Shown here piece after piece: positions 34,205-43,295 of a DNA stretch of 64,000 bases. Origin of the DNA: Mycobacterium bourgelatii (lineage in GTDB: Bacteria; Actinomycetota; Actinomycetes; Mycobacteriales; Mycobacteriaceae); assembly GCF_010723575.1 (NCBI RefSeq), contig NZ_BLKZ01000001.1:4898001-4962000 (forward strand), written 5' to 3'. Within the stretch, counting starts at the first letter, position 1. Every line of letters begins with the position of its first letter. The position numbers and the translations under genes were made by a program. The notes under the pieces were generated by a model, which was not told the DNA's origin, did no database searches, and saw only the letters and a list, made by a program, of their open reading frames with translations.

Positions 34205-35251
34205 GTGGCAAGCACTTGGAGTCTGTCCAAAGGTTTGGCCGCAGTCGTCGTCACATCGGCTGCCGCGCTCGCTCTTAGTCCGAGCGCGGCAGCCGACCCG
34301 GCGACACCGCCGCCCAGCCCCATCCAACAGCTACCGGGGCTTCCCGCGTTAGATCAGTTGAGCCCGATAATCCAGCAGGCGGCGACCAACCCCGGCCAAG
34401 CCACACAGATGCTGATGGCCGCGGCTCAGGCGTTCACCCAACGCAATCCCACGGCCCCCGCCGAGGCCCAGAACGTCGCCAAGTCGGTCGGTGAGTTCGT
34501 CGCGGAGCCGTCCGGCCCCAACGGCGTCGTCCCGACCGAGGGCGTTCCGCATGTGCCTCCGGCGGGGGTGCAGCCGGGCACTCTCCCCCACCTTCCGACG
34601 GGCATCGACCCCAATCACGCGGCTGGGCCGCCGCCGGCTGCGCCGCCGGCTCCGGAACCGCACCTTTCCTCGCAGCGCCCCGTCGACCCGGTGCGCGCCG
34701 AGGTCCCCGCCCGGCAGCCGGGCGCGGCCACACCCGCTCCCCCGCCGGACGCTCCGGCACCCGCGCCCGCGGCGACCCCGGCATCCGCGCCCACTCCGGC
34801 GCCCGCGCAGGCCGCGTCCCCGCCACCGGGTTTCGGGCCGGACACACCTGTCACACAGGACTTCATGTACCCGTCGATCGGCACCAACTGCATTGCCGAC
34901 GGCACTAACGCCTTCGCGACGGCCTTGTCGGTGGCCGGTCCGGCCCCCATTCCCGCGCCAGGTCCCGGACCTGGCCAGACCGCCTACGTGTTCACCGCCG
35001 TCGGCACCCCGGGACCGGCCGAAGTGCAAAAATTGCCTCTCAACGTGACCTGGATAAACCTCACCACCGGCAAATCCGGAAGCGTCACGCTCAAGCCGCG
35101 CCCCGACATCAACCCGGACGGCCCGACGACGCTGACCGCGATCGCCGACACCGGATCGGGCAGCATCATGTCGACGATCTTCGGGCAGGTCACCACCAAG
35201 GAGCGGCAGTGCCAGTTCATGCCGACGATCGGCTCGACGGTGGTGCCGTAA
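34205..35251 (+). CDS. Secreted Ala/Pro-rich protein (Rv1157c-like)
   Basis: A 348-residue exported protein. A signal peptide (cleavage near SAAA before DPAT) is followed by a helical region (QLSPIIQQAATNPGQATQML), a Pro/Ala-rich linker (~140-215), and a folded C-terminal domain beginning TPVTQDFMYPSIGTNCIADG with two cysteines (the second in KERQCQF), which may form a disulfide. The GTG at 34205 has GGGAG upstream. It is 51 bp after the preceding gene and likely co-transcribed. Function unknown. Confidence 0.88.
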   Translation: MASTWSLSKGLAAVVVTSAAALALSPSAAADPATPPPSPIQQLPGLPALDQLSPIIQQAATNPGQATQMLMAAAQAFTQRNPTAPAEAQNVAKSVGEFVAEPSGPNGVVPTEGVPHVPPAGVQPGTLPHLPTGIDPNHAAGPPPAAPPAPEPHLSSQRPVDPVRAEVPARQPGAATPAPPPDAPAPAPAATPASAPTPAPAQAASPPPGFGPDTPVTQDFMYPSIGTNCIADGTNAFATALSVAGPAPIPAPGPGPGQTAYVFTAVGTPGPAEVQKLPLNVTWINLTTGKSGSVTLKPRPDINPDGPTTLTAIADTGSGSIMSTIFGQVTTKERQCQFMPTIGSTVVP

Positions 35252-35258
35252 ATTTCTG

Positions 35259-35322
35259 CCGCGAGGGTGCGCAAATGTACGCCGCGCACGGCGCGTCGCT
35301 GTACAAACACGCGCGCTCGCGG
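35259..35322. terminator. Imperfect bidirectional hairpin after Rv1157c-like gene
   Basis: Arms CCGCGAG (35259) and CTCGCGG (ending 35322), with TGTAC/GTACA inside and GCGC-ACG-GCGC in the loop, form a long imperfect hairpin between the convergent stops at 35251 and 35343. Confidence 0.55.
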
Positions 35323-35342
35323 GTGCTGGGGGGGCCGTGAGG

Positions 35343-35489
35343 TCAGTAGGCCATAAACAAGATCGCGTCGCGGTCGTACTCGAGACCCGGGTGAACGGCG
35401 GCCAAGTGAGCCTGCGTCAGCTCGACCAGTTCATCCTCGTCCTTGCCGACGATGGCTTCGCCACACGGACACGTGATGTGCGTCTTCAT
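35343..35489 (-). CDS. DUF1059 small protein, 48 aa
   Basis: A 48-residue protein beginning MKTHITCPCGEAIVGKDEDE and ending LEYDRDAILFMAY, which fits DUF1059: an N-terminal CxCG pair and a His-containing helix (TQAHLAAVH). The Cys/His pattern suggests metal binding, but function is unknown. The ATG overlaps the stop of the HhH gene in ATGA and AAAGGAAAGG precedes it, so the two are co-translated. Confidence 0.82.
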   Translation of the reverse strand: MKTHITCPCGEAIVGKDEDELVELTQAHLAAVHPGLEYDRDAILFMAY

Positions 35490-36079
35490 TTGGCCGCCTT
35501 TCCTTTAGCTTTCTCAGAGGCCTGAGCTTTCATCTGCTTCTTATAGGAACGCACTCGCCCAAGGGATTCGGCGTCGACGATATCGGCGACGGACAAGTAG
35601 CTGCCAGGTTTGCCGTAGTCACCGGCGGCGGCTTGCCAGCCCGGCGGCCGCACGCCGTACTGCTTGCCCAGCAATGCCAGAAAGATCTTCGCCTTCTGCT
35701 CGCCGAAGCCGGGCAGCCCCTTGAGCCGCTTCAGCAGTTCTTTCCCGTCGGGGTCGCCGGCCTGCCACACGGCTGCCGCGTCGCCGTTGTACCGGTCCAC
35801 GATGATCTGTGCCAGCGCCTGGATGCGCTTGGCCATCGAGCCCGGAAAGCGGTGTATCGCAGGCCTTTCCGAGCACAGCGCGGCGAACTTCTCGGGGTCG
35901 TAGTCGGCGATCTCGGCGGCGTCGAAGCTACCCATCCGATCGGCGATCTTCTTCGGCCCGGCAAAAGCCACTTCGAGGGGAATCTGCTGATCCAGGAGCA
36001 TCCCGGTCAGCAGGGCGAACGGATTTTCCTCTAGCAGTTGATCGGCCTCGGGCTCCTGTGCGAGGCAGAGCTGACTCAT
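35486..36079 (-). CDS. HhH-GPD-type DNA glycosylase-like protein (Rv1156-like)
   Basis: A 197-residue member of the HhH-GPD superfamily. LLTGMLLDQQIPLEVAF and the helix-hairpin-helix LKRLKGLPGFGEQKAKIFLALLG are as in base-excision glycosylases. The family usually needs an Asp about 20 residues after the HhH; the stretch GDYGKPGSYLSVADIVDAES may supply it, but I cannot confirm catalysis. A Lys/Ala-rich tail follows. Relatives in actinobacteria are uncharacterised. Confidence 0.82.
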   Translation of the reverse strand: MSQLCLAQEPEADQLLEENPFALLTGMLLDQQIPLEVAFAGPKKIADRMGSFDAAEIADYDPEKFAALCSERPAIHRFPGSMAKRIQALAQIIVDRYNGDAAAVWQAGDPDGKELLKRLKGLPGFGEQKAKIFLALLGKQYGVRPPGWQAAAGDYGKPGSYLSVADIVDAESLGRVRSYKKQMKAQASEKAKGKAAK

Positions 36080-36200
36080 GGTCGAACTCTAGCTCTCACC
36101 CGCTCGGCGACTTGGCGCAGCCCGCGGTTTCGGCCGCTCAGCGCCCCAAAATGGCTCACCGGCAATGCATTCGAAAATTTCCCGGGAGCGCCCGCTGACG

Positions 36201-36386
36201 CTAGCCGCCGCTCTTGCGCCGGAATTCGCGGCGATTCCCCTCAGGCCCGTGGCCGTGCGGGCCGTGTGACTTCTTGTCACTGCCGTCCTTGTGGTCCGAG
36301 CTGCCGGCCGACTTGGCCAGCTTGCGGTCGAGCGCCTCGCGGAACTTGCGCTTGGTCTCGTCGGCTGGGGATTCCGATTCAGGCAT
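36201..36386 (-). CDS. DUF5302 small basic protein
   Basis: A 61-residue, highly charged, probably disordered protein: ETKRKFREALDRKLAKS, then a His/Gly/Asp/Lys-rich stretch, ending RREFRRKSGG. This start and end define DUF5302 of actinobacteria. It lies 18 bp downstream of the FDOR gene on the same strand. Function unknown. Confidence 0.82.
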   Translation of the reverse strand: MPESESPADETKRKFREALDRKLAKSAGSSDHKDGSDKKSHGPHGHGPEGNRREFRRKSGG

Positions 36387-36404
36387 ATCAGCAGCCTAAC
36401 GCGG

Positions 36405-36848
36405 TTAGCGCTTACCTGGGGGCAGGCCGTAGACGTGCGTGATCGGCATCGTCATCAGCACGCGGCGGTCGGTGACCATCGCCTCGCGGAACTCGTCCCA
36501 GTCAGGATGTTCACCAGCGATGTTGCGATACAAGGCAATCAGCCCCTCGACGGTGTCGTCATCGGGAGTCGCAGCCGGCGGCGTGAGCTCCGCCGTGCCT
36601 TCCGCCACCGCGTACGACCAGCCGTCGTCGGCATCGACCAATAGCGACGCACGCGGGTCACGACGCAGGTTGCGGGTCTTGGCGCGCGGCTCGGTGATCG
36701 ACACCTGGATCACCAGGCGACGCGGGTCAAAGTAATAGGAGACGTTGGACAGCTGGGGTCGCCCGTCACGCTTGATGGTGGCCAAAACCCCGAGGGAGTT
36801 CCCACTGATCACGGCCAGCAGCTTGTCGTCGAAGACTTGGCGTCTCAT
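36405..36848 (-). CDS. F420-dependent FDOR-B family protein (Rv1155-like)
   Basis: A 147-residue split-barrel flavin/deazaflavin-binding protein, the same length as Rv1155. Visible features are SLGVLATIKRDGRPQLSNVSYYF, RAKTRNLRRDPRASLLV (cofactor phosphate contact) and the Tyr-containing C-terminal THVYGLPPG. Rv1155 binds F420 and is suggested to reduce various substrates. Its cofactor depends on fbiC, encoded at 7-9.6 kb. Confidence 0.93.
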   Translation of the reverse strand: MRRQVFDDKLLAVISGNSLGVLATIKRDGRPQLSNVSYYFDPRRLVIQVSITEPRAKTRNLRRDPRASLLVDADDGWSYAVAEGTAELTPPAATPDDDTVEGLIALYRNIAGEHPDWDEFREAMVTDRRVLMTMPITHVYGLPPGKR

Positions 36849-36890
36849 GCCGAAAGCCTACGTCTCTACCCGGACTGGTGGAATTGGACC

Positions 36891-37421
36891 ATGACCCGAT
36901 CCGAGGCGACCAAATTCGCGGCCTTCCTGCGCGGCGTAAACGTCGGGGGCGTCAACCTCAAAATGGCCGACGTGTCCGCTGCATTGACCGACGCCGGATT
37001 CACCGACGTCCGCACCATCCTGGCCACCGGTAACATCCTGCTGGGATCGACCTCATCAGTCGCGACGGTACGAAAGAAGGCCGAAGCCGCCCTGCGCGAA
37101 CGGTTCGGTTACGACGCGTGGGTGTTGTCCTACCCGATCGACACGGTCCGCGAGATCGTCGCGGCGTACCCCTTCGAGCCGGAGGTTGAGGGCTACCAGT
37201 CCTACATAACCTTCGTCGCCGACGCCGACGTGCTCGACGAGCTGGCCGCGCTGACCGCCGGCCCGGACGAGCGGATCAGCCGCGGTGAGGGCGTCATCTA
37301 CTGGCAGGTGCCCAAGGGCAGCACCCTGGACAGCACCATCGGGCAGACAATGGGCAAGAAGCGTTACAAGTCCTCGACCACGACCCGCAATCTGCGGACC
37401 TTGAACAAGGTGTTGCGATGA
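36891..37421 (+). CDS. DUF1697 family protein
   Basis: A 176-residue DUF1697 protein: FAAFLRGVNVGGVNLKMADV, ILATGNILLGSTSS, and the C-terminal GKKRYKSSTTTRNLRTLNKVL are the family signature. Function unknown; structures show a ferredoxin-like double fold. The ATG at 36891 (MTRSEATKF) is preferred over the frame from 36837, which overlaps the divergent FDOR gene. Its stop overlaps the next start in ATGA. Confidence 0.88.
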   Translation: MTRSEATKFAAFLRGVNVGGVNLKMADVSAALTDAGFTDVRTILATGNILLGSTSSVATVRKKAEAALRERFGYDAWVLSYPIDTVREIVAAYPFEPEVEGYQSYITFVADADVLDELAALTAGPDERISRGEGVIYWQVPKGSTLDSTIGQTMGKKRYKSSTTTRNLRTLNKVLR

Positions 37422-38254
37422 CCTCTTCTGAAGACGCGTCACGAGCGAAGGTCACTCTGGCCGGAGTCTCCGAAACCGCGCTGCTGACGCTGAACGCCCG
37501 GGCCGCCGAAGCGCGCCGACCCGATGCACTGATCGACGACCCGATGGCGGTCAAGTTGGTCGACTCGATCCAGTTCGACTTCGCCAAGTTCGGACGCACC
37601 GGCCAGGACATCGCGCTGCGCGCACGGGCTTTCGACATCCAAACGCAGCTCTACTTGCGTCAGCACCCGTCGGCGACCGTGGTGGCCCTGGCCGAGGGCA
37701 TGCAGACCAGCTTCTGGCGTTTGGACGCCGCGATCCCGGACGGCCAGTTTCATTGGCTGACAGTCGATCTGCCGCCGATCATCGATATTCGCTCGCGTCT
37801 GCTGCCGGCGGAGCCGCGGGTGTCGGTGTGTGCCCAGTCCGCGTTGGACTACAGCTGGATGGACTCGGTCGACCCCTCCGACGGCGTGTTCATCACCGCC
37901 GAGGGACTGCTGATGTACCTACAACCCGAGCAGTCCATGGATTTGATCGCCCAATGTGCCAAGAAGTTTCCGGGCGGCCAGATGCTCTTCGACCTGCCGC
38001 CGCGCTGGTTCTCGATCTGGAGCCGCCTCGGGATGCGCACGTCGTTGCGTTACAAGGTACCGCCGATGCCGTTCAGCATGTCCGTCGGCGAGGCCGCAGA
38101 ACTGGTGAACAAGGTGCCCGGCGTTCGCGCGGTTCGCGACATTCACCTGCCGCCGGGCCGCGGCGCATTACTCAACGCCGCCCTGTCGACGGTCTACAAA
38201 TTGACGGTCTTCGATTCGCTGCGCCCAGTCCTGACCCTGCTCGAATTTGGCTGA
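37418..38254 (+). CDS. omt: SAM-dependent O-methyltransferase, leucine carboxyl methyltransferase family (Omt, Rv1153c-like)
   Basis: A 278-residue methyltransferase of the LCM/Ppm1 family: ARAFDIQTQLYLRQHP, VVALAEGMQTSFWRLD (SAM-binding Glu/Gly), DLPPIIDIRSRLLP, and ITAEGLLMYLQPEQ. The substrate is not known. It starts in an ATGA overlap with the DUF1697 gene and so is co-translated with it. Confidence 0.9.
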   Translation: MTSSEDASRAKVTLAGVSETALLTLNARAAEARRPDALIDDPMAVKLVDSIQFDFAKFGRTGQDIALRARAFDIQTQLYLRQHPSATVVALAEGMQTSFWRLDAAIPDGQFHWLTVDLPPIIDIRSRLLPAEPRVSVCAQSALDYSWMDSVDPSDGVFITAEGLLMYLQPEQSMDLIAQCAKKFPGGQMLFDLPPRWFSIWSRLGMRTSLRYKVPPMPFSMSVGEAAELVNKVPGVRAVRDIHLPPGRGALLNAALSTVYKLTVFDSLRPVLTLLEFG

Positions 38255-38262
38255 CCGTCCGC

Positions 38263-38631
38263 TTATTCGTCGACGTCGACGGCCAGCAGGTAACGCATGG
38301 CGTCTTCCTTGGTGAGCCCCAGCGCCTTGGCGACTTCCACGTATTCCTTGGCCGCGGCGGCCATGGCGGCGTCAGTCGGGTCGAATCGGGAGATGAAAGT
38401 GCCGAAACGACCCCGCGTTTCGATGATCGCCGCGGACTCGAGCTCCCGGTAGGCGCGGGCCACCGTGTTGGCCGCGACCCCAAGCTGGCCCGCCAAGTCG
38501 CGCACCGTCGGCAGTCGCGTGCCGGGCGGCAGCTGGCCGGCCCGGACGCCCTCGATCACTTGAGTCCTGAGCTGGTCGAACAGCGGTTTGCCCGCCTTGA
38601 CGTCAACCCGCAGTAAATCTCGCAGCTCCAC
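38263..38631 (-). CDS. GntR family regulator, YtrA-like (Rv1152-like)
   Basis: A 122-residue short GntR protein with only the winged helix (PLFDQLRTQVIEGVRAGQLP, LPTVRDLAGQLGVAANTVARAYRELE) and a short C-terminal dimer helix, as in the YtrA group. The GTG at 38631 gives VELRDLLRVD; an in-frame TTG at 38649 is an alternative. Divergent from the sirtuin gene across 37 bp. Rv1152 has been linked to vancomycin tolerance. Confidence 0.9.
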   Translation of the reverse strand: MELRDLLRVDVKAGKPLFDQLRTQVIEGVRAGQLPPGTRLPTVRDLAGQLGVAANTVARAYRELESAAIIETRGRFGTFISRFDPTDAAMAAAAKEYVEVAKALGLTKEDAMRYLLAVDVDE

Positions 38632-38668
38632 ATCCCCAGTATCTACCAAGCACGACTATGTTTGTGGG

Positions 38669-39382
38669 ATGCGAGTGGCGGTGCTGAGCGGCGCGGGCAT
38701 CTCCGCGGAGAGCGGGGTGCCGACATTCCGCGATGACAAGAACGGCTTGTGGGCCCGTTTCGACCCTTACGAGCTGTCCAGTGTGCAGGGCTGGGAACGC
38801 AACCCCGAGCGCGTGTGGGGCTGGTATCTCTGGCGCCACTACCTCGTCGGAACGGTCGAGCCCAACGCCGGGCACCGGGCGATCGCCGACTGGCAGAAGG
38901 ACGCCGACGTCACCGTCATCACCCAGAATGTCGACGACCTACACGAACGCGCGGGCAGCTCTCCCGTACACCATCTGCACGGCAGCTTGTTCGAATTCCG
39001 TTGTGCGCATTGCAATAAGCCCTTTCACGAAGAGCTGCCGGCGATGACCGAGCCGACCATCGAAGTGGAGCCACCGGTCTGCCATTGCGGCGGCCTGATC
39101 CGGCCCGACATCGTGTGGTTCGGTGAGGCGCTGCCCCAGGGGCCCTGGCGGCACGCGGTTGACGCGATGGAATCTGCCGACGTAGTGGTCGTAGTCGGTA
39201 CGTCAGCGATCGTGTATCCGGCGGCCGGGTTGCCCGAGATGGCCTTGGCGCGCGGCACCGCCGTGGTCGAGGTGAATCCCGAGCCGACACCGTTGACCCC
39301 ATATGTGACACTCACCATCCGCGAGTCGGCGAGTCGCGCCTTGCCGGGGCTACTGGAGCGACTGCCAACGCTGTTGAAGTAG
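38669..39382 (+). CDS. NAD-dependent protein deacylase, sirtuin class (Rv1151c-like)
   Basis: A 237-residue sirtuin, the length of Rv1151c. NAD motif GAGISAESGVPTFRD, catalytic TQNVDDLHERAGS followed by HLHGS, Zn-finger cysteines in CAHC and CHC, and FGEALPQG are all present, so it should be active. It removes acyl groups from lysines, for example on acetyl-CoA synthetase. The ATG at 38669 comes 6 nt after a TATGTT -10-like element with no ribosome site, pointing to a leaderless message. It is the last backbone gene; the accessory island begins after it. Confidence 0.93.
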   Translation: MRVAVLSGAGISAESGVPTFRDDKNGLWARFDPYELSSVQGWERNPERVWGWYLWRHYLVGTVEPNAGHRAIADWQKDADVTVITQNVDDLHERAGSSPVHHLHGSLFEFRCAHCNKPFHEELPAMTEPTIEVEPPVCHCGGLIRPDIVWFGEALPQGPWRHAVDAMESADVVVVVGTSAIVYPAAGLPEMALARGTAVVEVNPEPTPLTPYVTLTIRESASRALPGLLERLPTLLK

Positions 39383-39465
39383 GTACCCGTGGGATGGGCT
39401 AACTCCCCCGGTTCCCTGCCGACTGCCCGCTCGGCTACCGTCGTGCCCGACGGCTGGGTGCGACG

Positions 39466-39735
39466 TCAACCTTTGCGGCCTTGTCGGTGAGATGGTCGGC
39501 GGCCGCTACGACGGCGGTCACAGTCGCCATCGTCGGCCGCCAACCGCAAGTCGGCTTCTCCGCCTGATTGCCCGATCGACCTGCAGGTTCGCTCGTCAGC
39601 GAGCCACCGCCGTAAGAGAAACTCATTGAGGCGAAGCTCGCGGGCAACCTCGGCGATCGTGTGCCCGGAATCAATCACCCGGGACACGGCCTTGGCCTTG
39701 AACTCGGTCGGATACGCCGGAAGAAAGGCATTCAC
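39466..39735 (-). pseudogene. Transposase OrfA-like fragment
   Basis: Reading from 39735, YPTEFKAKAVSRVIDSGHTI followed by AEVARELRLNEFLLRRWLADE is a transposase helix-turn-helix of the IS3/IS2 OrfA type. After about 50 residues similarity ends in low-complexity sequence, with no OrfB and no visible terminal repeats. A decayed remnant. H37Rv also has transposase fragments (Rv1149/Rv1150) next to the sirtuin gene. Confidence 0.7.
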
Positions 39736-40612
39736 ACGGTGCTCCTTGGTTGATTGCTGCGGACGTCGTTAGGGCAGGTAAGCCGAGATCGGCCAAACCG
39801 ATCCCCGGAAGCGCTCACGGCGTACACGCCTCTGCTGTCGGACGGACGGGCCCGCTGGCGTATCGGCGCGCACTGGCTTGACTCAGCAGGGCCTCAGTAA
39901 GGAATGCGGACTGGGGAAATCGCCTGTCATCAGCACTGGGCGACCAACCGCACGGCGCCGCACCTAATAAGCCTCGCGCAGAAAATGAAGAATTCATCCA
40001 AGCCCCCTAAAAAGTCACATTAAATAGTGACAACAAAGTCACAACAGCCCACCACGAACCAGCATGCCACGCCCACGCCAACTCCGCCCGCCGATATTAA
40101 CAACATCACACTTTTGACCGATACACTCAGCGATCTAATTATGTCGCCAAATCAACGACGCCTCCTCACACCAGGCCTAGCAGTTACACAAATAAACCCC
40201 CGACACCACCACCCACATACACGACGAGGCACCCTCACCCACCCCGAATTCAGATACCACCCCAACCCCACACCCAACCAGGTAAGACCAGGCCAGAACA
40301 GGTTTTCTCAACCCCGGATCGATGCCGCCTACCCGCTACAACCCCACCATAAAGACGTTTTATAGCACCCAAACAAGTCAAAATAGACGTTATAGCGCCA
40401 TAGATGGAATGGACTCGTTGATTACGCACCGGAAGAAACCTCTAGACGGTGGCCGGAACCCCGGGTTGGCACCCCCAGGCTTGTTGTTGTCAACGATATT
40501 GACATCAACACCGATTAGCATTTGAACTACATCCACCACATTTGTGTGGTGCAGTTCGGTGAGTGGCTAGCCGACGGCAGTCGGCCCATTAATCAGCCAG
40601 GAAGGCTTTGCC
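39736..40612. other. Gene-poor, low-GC upstream region of PE_PGRS
   Basis: Nearly 880 bp without a convincing gene. A GTG-started frame at 40027-40365 gives a 112-aa Pro/Thr/His/Asn-rich product with A/T-ending codons unlike its neighbours; I doubt it. The + strand is very poor in G between about 40060 and 40280. GTCAC/GTGAC inverted repeats occur near 40014-40042, a GAACAGGTTTT motif near 40292, and TTATAGCGCC at 40390-40399. The last 100 bp before 40613 look like a promoter and leader, with CAGGAAGG before the ATG. Confidence 0.45.
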
Positions 40613-43075
40613 ATGTCGTATGTCTTTATCGGCGCCGACGCCGTGTCAGCCGCCGCAGAAAACCTCAGCACGCTCGGCTCATCATTGAGCGCGGCCAACG
40701 CAGCCGCAGCGGCGCCCACCACGCAACTGCTGGCAGCGGGGGCCGATGAGGTCTCCGCAGCGATCGCGGCGTTGTTCACCCACCACGGCCTGCAATACCA
40801 GATGCTCAGCGCCCAAGCCGCAGCCTTCCACGAACGGTTCGCCCAAACCCTGGCCAGCACCGCGACAACCTACGCCAGCGCAGAAGCCGCCAATATCCCC
40901 TCCCTGCAGACCGTAGAAAACAGTATCCTGGGCGTGATCAACACGCCCACCAACCTGCTGCTGGGGCGCCCGTTGATCGGTGACGGCGCCAACGGAGCAC
41001 CCGGAACCGGCGCCGACGGCGGGGCCGGCGGCATTCTCTGGGGCAACGGCGGGGCCGGCGGGTCGGGAGCACCAGGGCAAGCCGGCGGTACCGGCGGCCC
41101 GGCAGGGCTGATCGGCAACGGCGGAGCAGGCGGCACCGGCGGAGTAGGCGGCGGCCCCGGCGGCACCGGCGGCACCGGCGGCTGGCTGTGGGGCAACGGC
41201 GGCCCCGGCGGAATGGGCGGCACCGGCGCCGCCGGCTTGCCCGGCGGAATGGGCGGCACCGGCGGCAGCGCCCTGTTCTTCGGCCACGGCGGCCACGGCG
41301 GCACCGGCGGGGCAGGTGGCGCCGGTGCTGTAGGCACCGCCGGCACACCAGGCAGCGCCACCTTGGCCGGTGGTGCCGGTAGCGCCGGCGGTACCGGAGG
41401 CATCGGCGGCAACGGCGGCATCGGCGGTAACGGTGGACTGTTCTTCGGTGACGGCGGCGCCGGCGGGCGCGGTGGCGTTGGCGGGGCCGGCGGAACCGGT
41501 GGAGCAGGAGGAGCGGGCTGGGATGCCGTCACCGCCGGCGGCTGGGGCGGCACCGGGGGTGCGAGCGGCGACGGCGGCGATGGCGGCGCCGGCGGCGGGG
41601 GCGGCGTCGGTGGGCGCGGTTCGGCCCTGGCCAGCCAATTCGGGCTGTCTCGAGCCGGCGCTTACGGCGACGGGGGGGACGGCGGGGCCGGCGGCAACCC
41701 CGGAGCACCCGGCAACGGCGGTGCCGGTGGCGCCGGAACCGCCGACTTCATCCACGGCGGTGCTGGCGGCACTGGCGGTGATCCCGGCGCAGTGGGACGC
41801 GGCGGGGCCGGCGGCCTAGCCGGTGGCCCCGGCGCCGCTGCCGGCGCCGCCGGAGCCTCAGGTGTCACCATCCACGGCAACGGCGGCAACGGCGGCAACG
41901 GCGGGGCCGGCTACAGCCCCGAGACCCCCGGCATAAACGCCGGCAACGGCGGCAATGGCGGCAACAGCGGCGCCTTCGGCAACGGCGGGGCGGGCGGGCC
42001 GGGCGGTAACGCCGCCCCAGGCGGCAACGGCAACGGCGGCGACGGCGGCAACGGAGGAAAAGGCTACGGAGGGCGCGGTGGCGATGGCGGTGCCGGTGGC
42101 AACGCCGCCGGCACCGGAACCGGCGGCCGCGGCGGCGACGGCGGCAACGGCTACGACAGCCCTATAGCCCCTAATGCCACCATCACCGGCGGGGCCGGCG
42201 GCAACGGCGGCAACAGCGAAACCGGCCAGGGCGGCGACGGCGGCTGGGGCGGCGCAGCACGCATCAACAACAGTGAGGCAACAGGTGCCGCCCTCGGCGG
42301 CGCGGGCGGCCTCGGCGGCACCGGCCTGGCAGGCGGCGGCAGCGGCGGCTGGGGCGGCGATGCGGTGAACCGCGGCCTCGGCAACACGATCGGCGGCGAC
42401 GGCGCCCCCGGTGCCAGCGGCGGCGCCACCGGCACCGGCGGCCACGGCGGCTGGGGCGGTCAAGCGGATGTTGTTAATCCCCGATCTACCGGCGTGGTTA
42501 TCGGCGGCACCGGCGGTGCTGGCGGCGACGGCACCACCGGCGGCAACGGCGGTCACGGCGGCAACGTCTATATGAACGGATTAACGGCCCCGATCGCTGG
42601 CGCCGGGGGCGACGGGGGTCACGGCACCACCGGCGCTGGCGGCAACGGGGGCAACGGCGGCCGGGCTGTAATATACAACGCTGACTCGACCGATGCCGCC
42701 ATCGGCGGCGCACCCGGCAACGGCGGTAACGGCGCCACCAAGGGAGGAAATGGCGGTGCCGGCGGCCAGGCGGACCACCTCGGACTTGGAGATGCGATCG
42801 GCCACGCCGGCGGGACTGGCGGGACCGGTCTTACAGGAGGCAACGGCGGTCGCGGCGGGGGTGCAAGCACCATTCAGGGCGCAGGCGACAGCTATGGCGG
42901 TCAGGGCGGTACCGGCGGAAACAGCTCCGGCATCGGCACCACCGGTGGCACCGGAGGTGATGGCGGTAACGCCAGCGCGGGCGGCGGCACCGCCAAAGGC
43001 GGTCAGGGCGGCCCCGGAGGCCAAGGCGGACCCGGCGGTAGCCCAGGCAAATCCGGCACCGACGGATGGCCCTAA
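40613..43075 (+). CDS. PE_PGRS family protein, 820 aa
   Basis: An intact PE_PGRS. The PE domain (MSYVFIGADAVSAAAENLST, residues ~1-95) and linker (NSILGVINTPTNLLLGRPLI) lead into ~690 residues of Gly-Gly-X repeats, many GGNGGNGG and GGTGGAGG, ending GKSGTDGWP. Some distinct loops interrupt the repeats (ADVVNPRSTGVVIGG, VYMNGLTAPIAGAGG, AVIYNADSTDAAIGG), resembling a conserved subset of repeats near the C-terminus. The family is exported to the cell surface by ESX-5 and often binds calcium. The ATG follows CAGGAAGGC. Confidence 0.93.
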   Translation: MSYVFIGADAVSAAAENLSTLGSSLSAANAAAAAPTTQLLAAGADEVSAAIAALFTHHGLQYQMLSAQAAAFHERFAQTLASTATTYASAEAANIPSLQTVENSILGVINTPTNLLLGRPLIGDGANGAPGTGADGGAGGILWGNGGAGGSGAPGQAGGTGGPAGLIGNGGAGGTGGVGGGPGGTGGTGGWLWGNGGPGGMGGTGAAGLPGGMGGTGGSALFFGHGGHGGTGGAGGAGAVGTAGTPGSATLAGGAGSAGGTGGIGGNGGIGGNGGLFFGDGGAGGRGGVGGAGGTGGAGGAGWDAVTAGGWGGTGGASGDGGDGGAGGGGGVGGRGSALASQFGLSRAGAYGDGGDGGAGGNPGAPGNGGAGGAGTADFIHGGAGGTGGDPGAVGRGGAGGLAGGPGAAAGAAGASGVTIHGNGGNGGNGGAGYSPETPGINAGNGGNGGNSGAFGNGGAGGPGGNAAPGGNGNGGDGGNGGKGYGGRGGDGGAGGNAAGTGTGGRGGDGGNGYDSPIAPNATITGGAGGNGGNSETGQGGDGGWGGAARINNSEATGAALGGAGGLGGTGLAGGGSGGWGGDAVNRGLGNTIGGDGAPGASGGATGTGGHGGWGGQADVVNPRSTGVVIGGTGGAGGDGTTGGNGGHGGNVYMNGLTAPIAGAGGDGGHGTTGAGGNGGNGGRAVIYNADSTDAAIGGAPGNGGNGATKGGNGGAGGQADHLGLGDAIGHAGGTGGTGLTGGNGGRGGGASTIQGAGDSYGGQGGTGGNSSGIGTTGGTGGDGGNASAGGGTAKGGQGGPGGQGGPGGSPGKSGTDGWP

Positions 43076-43295
43076 CAACCCGTGATCGACTACTGGCGGC
43101 GGCATTGGTTGCACAGCCAGGCTTTGGTAGCTGCGCAAGGGGCCTCGCCACCCAATTGCCAGACCCCTGAGGGGCGGCCCGGCCCGGGTGGGCAAGCCCC
43201 GGCGATCACCCAACACCGAGGCTAAACGTAGGGCCTCTTGGCTAGCGAGCGACTATCCGGACACCGCCCTGGCTACGGCCGTAAAGTCGCCCCCT

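Noticed and set aside
40027..40365. 112-aa ORF with GTG start
   Set aside because: No ribosome site, foreign codon use and a Pro/Thr/His-rich product without a domain; kept only as a note in the gap description.
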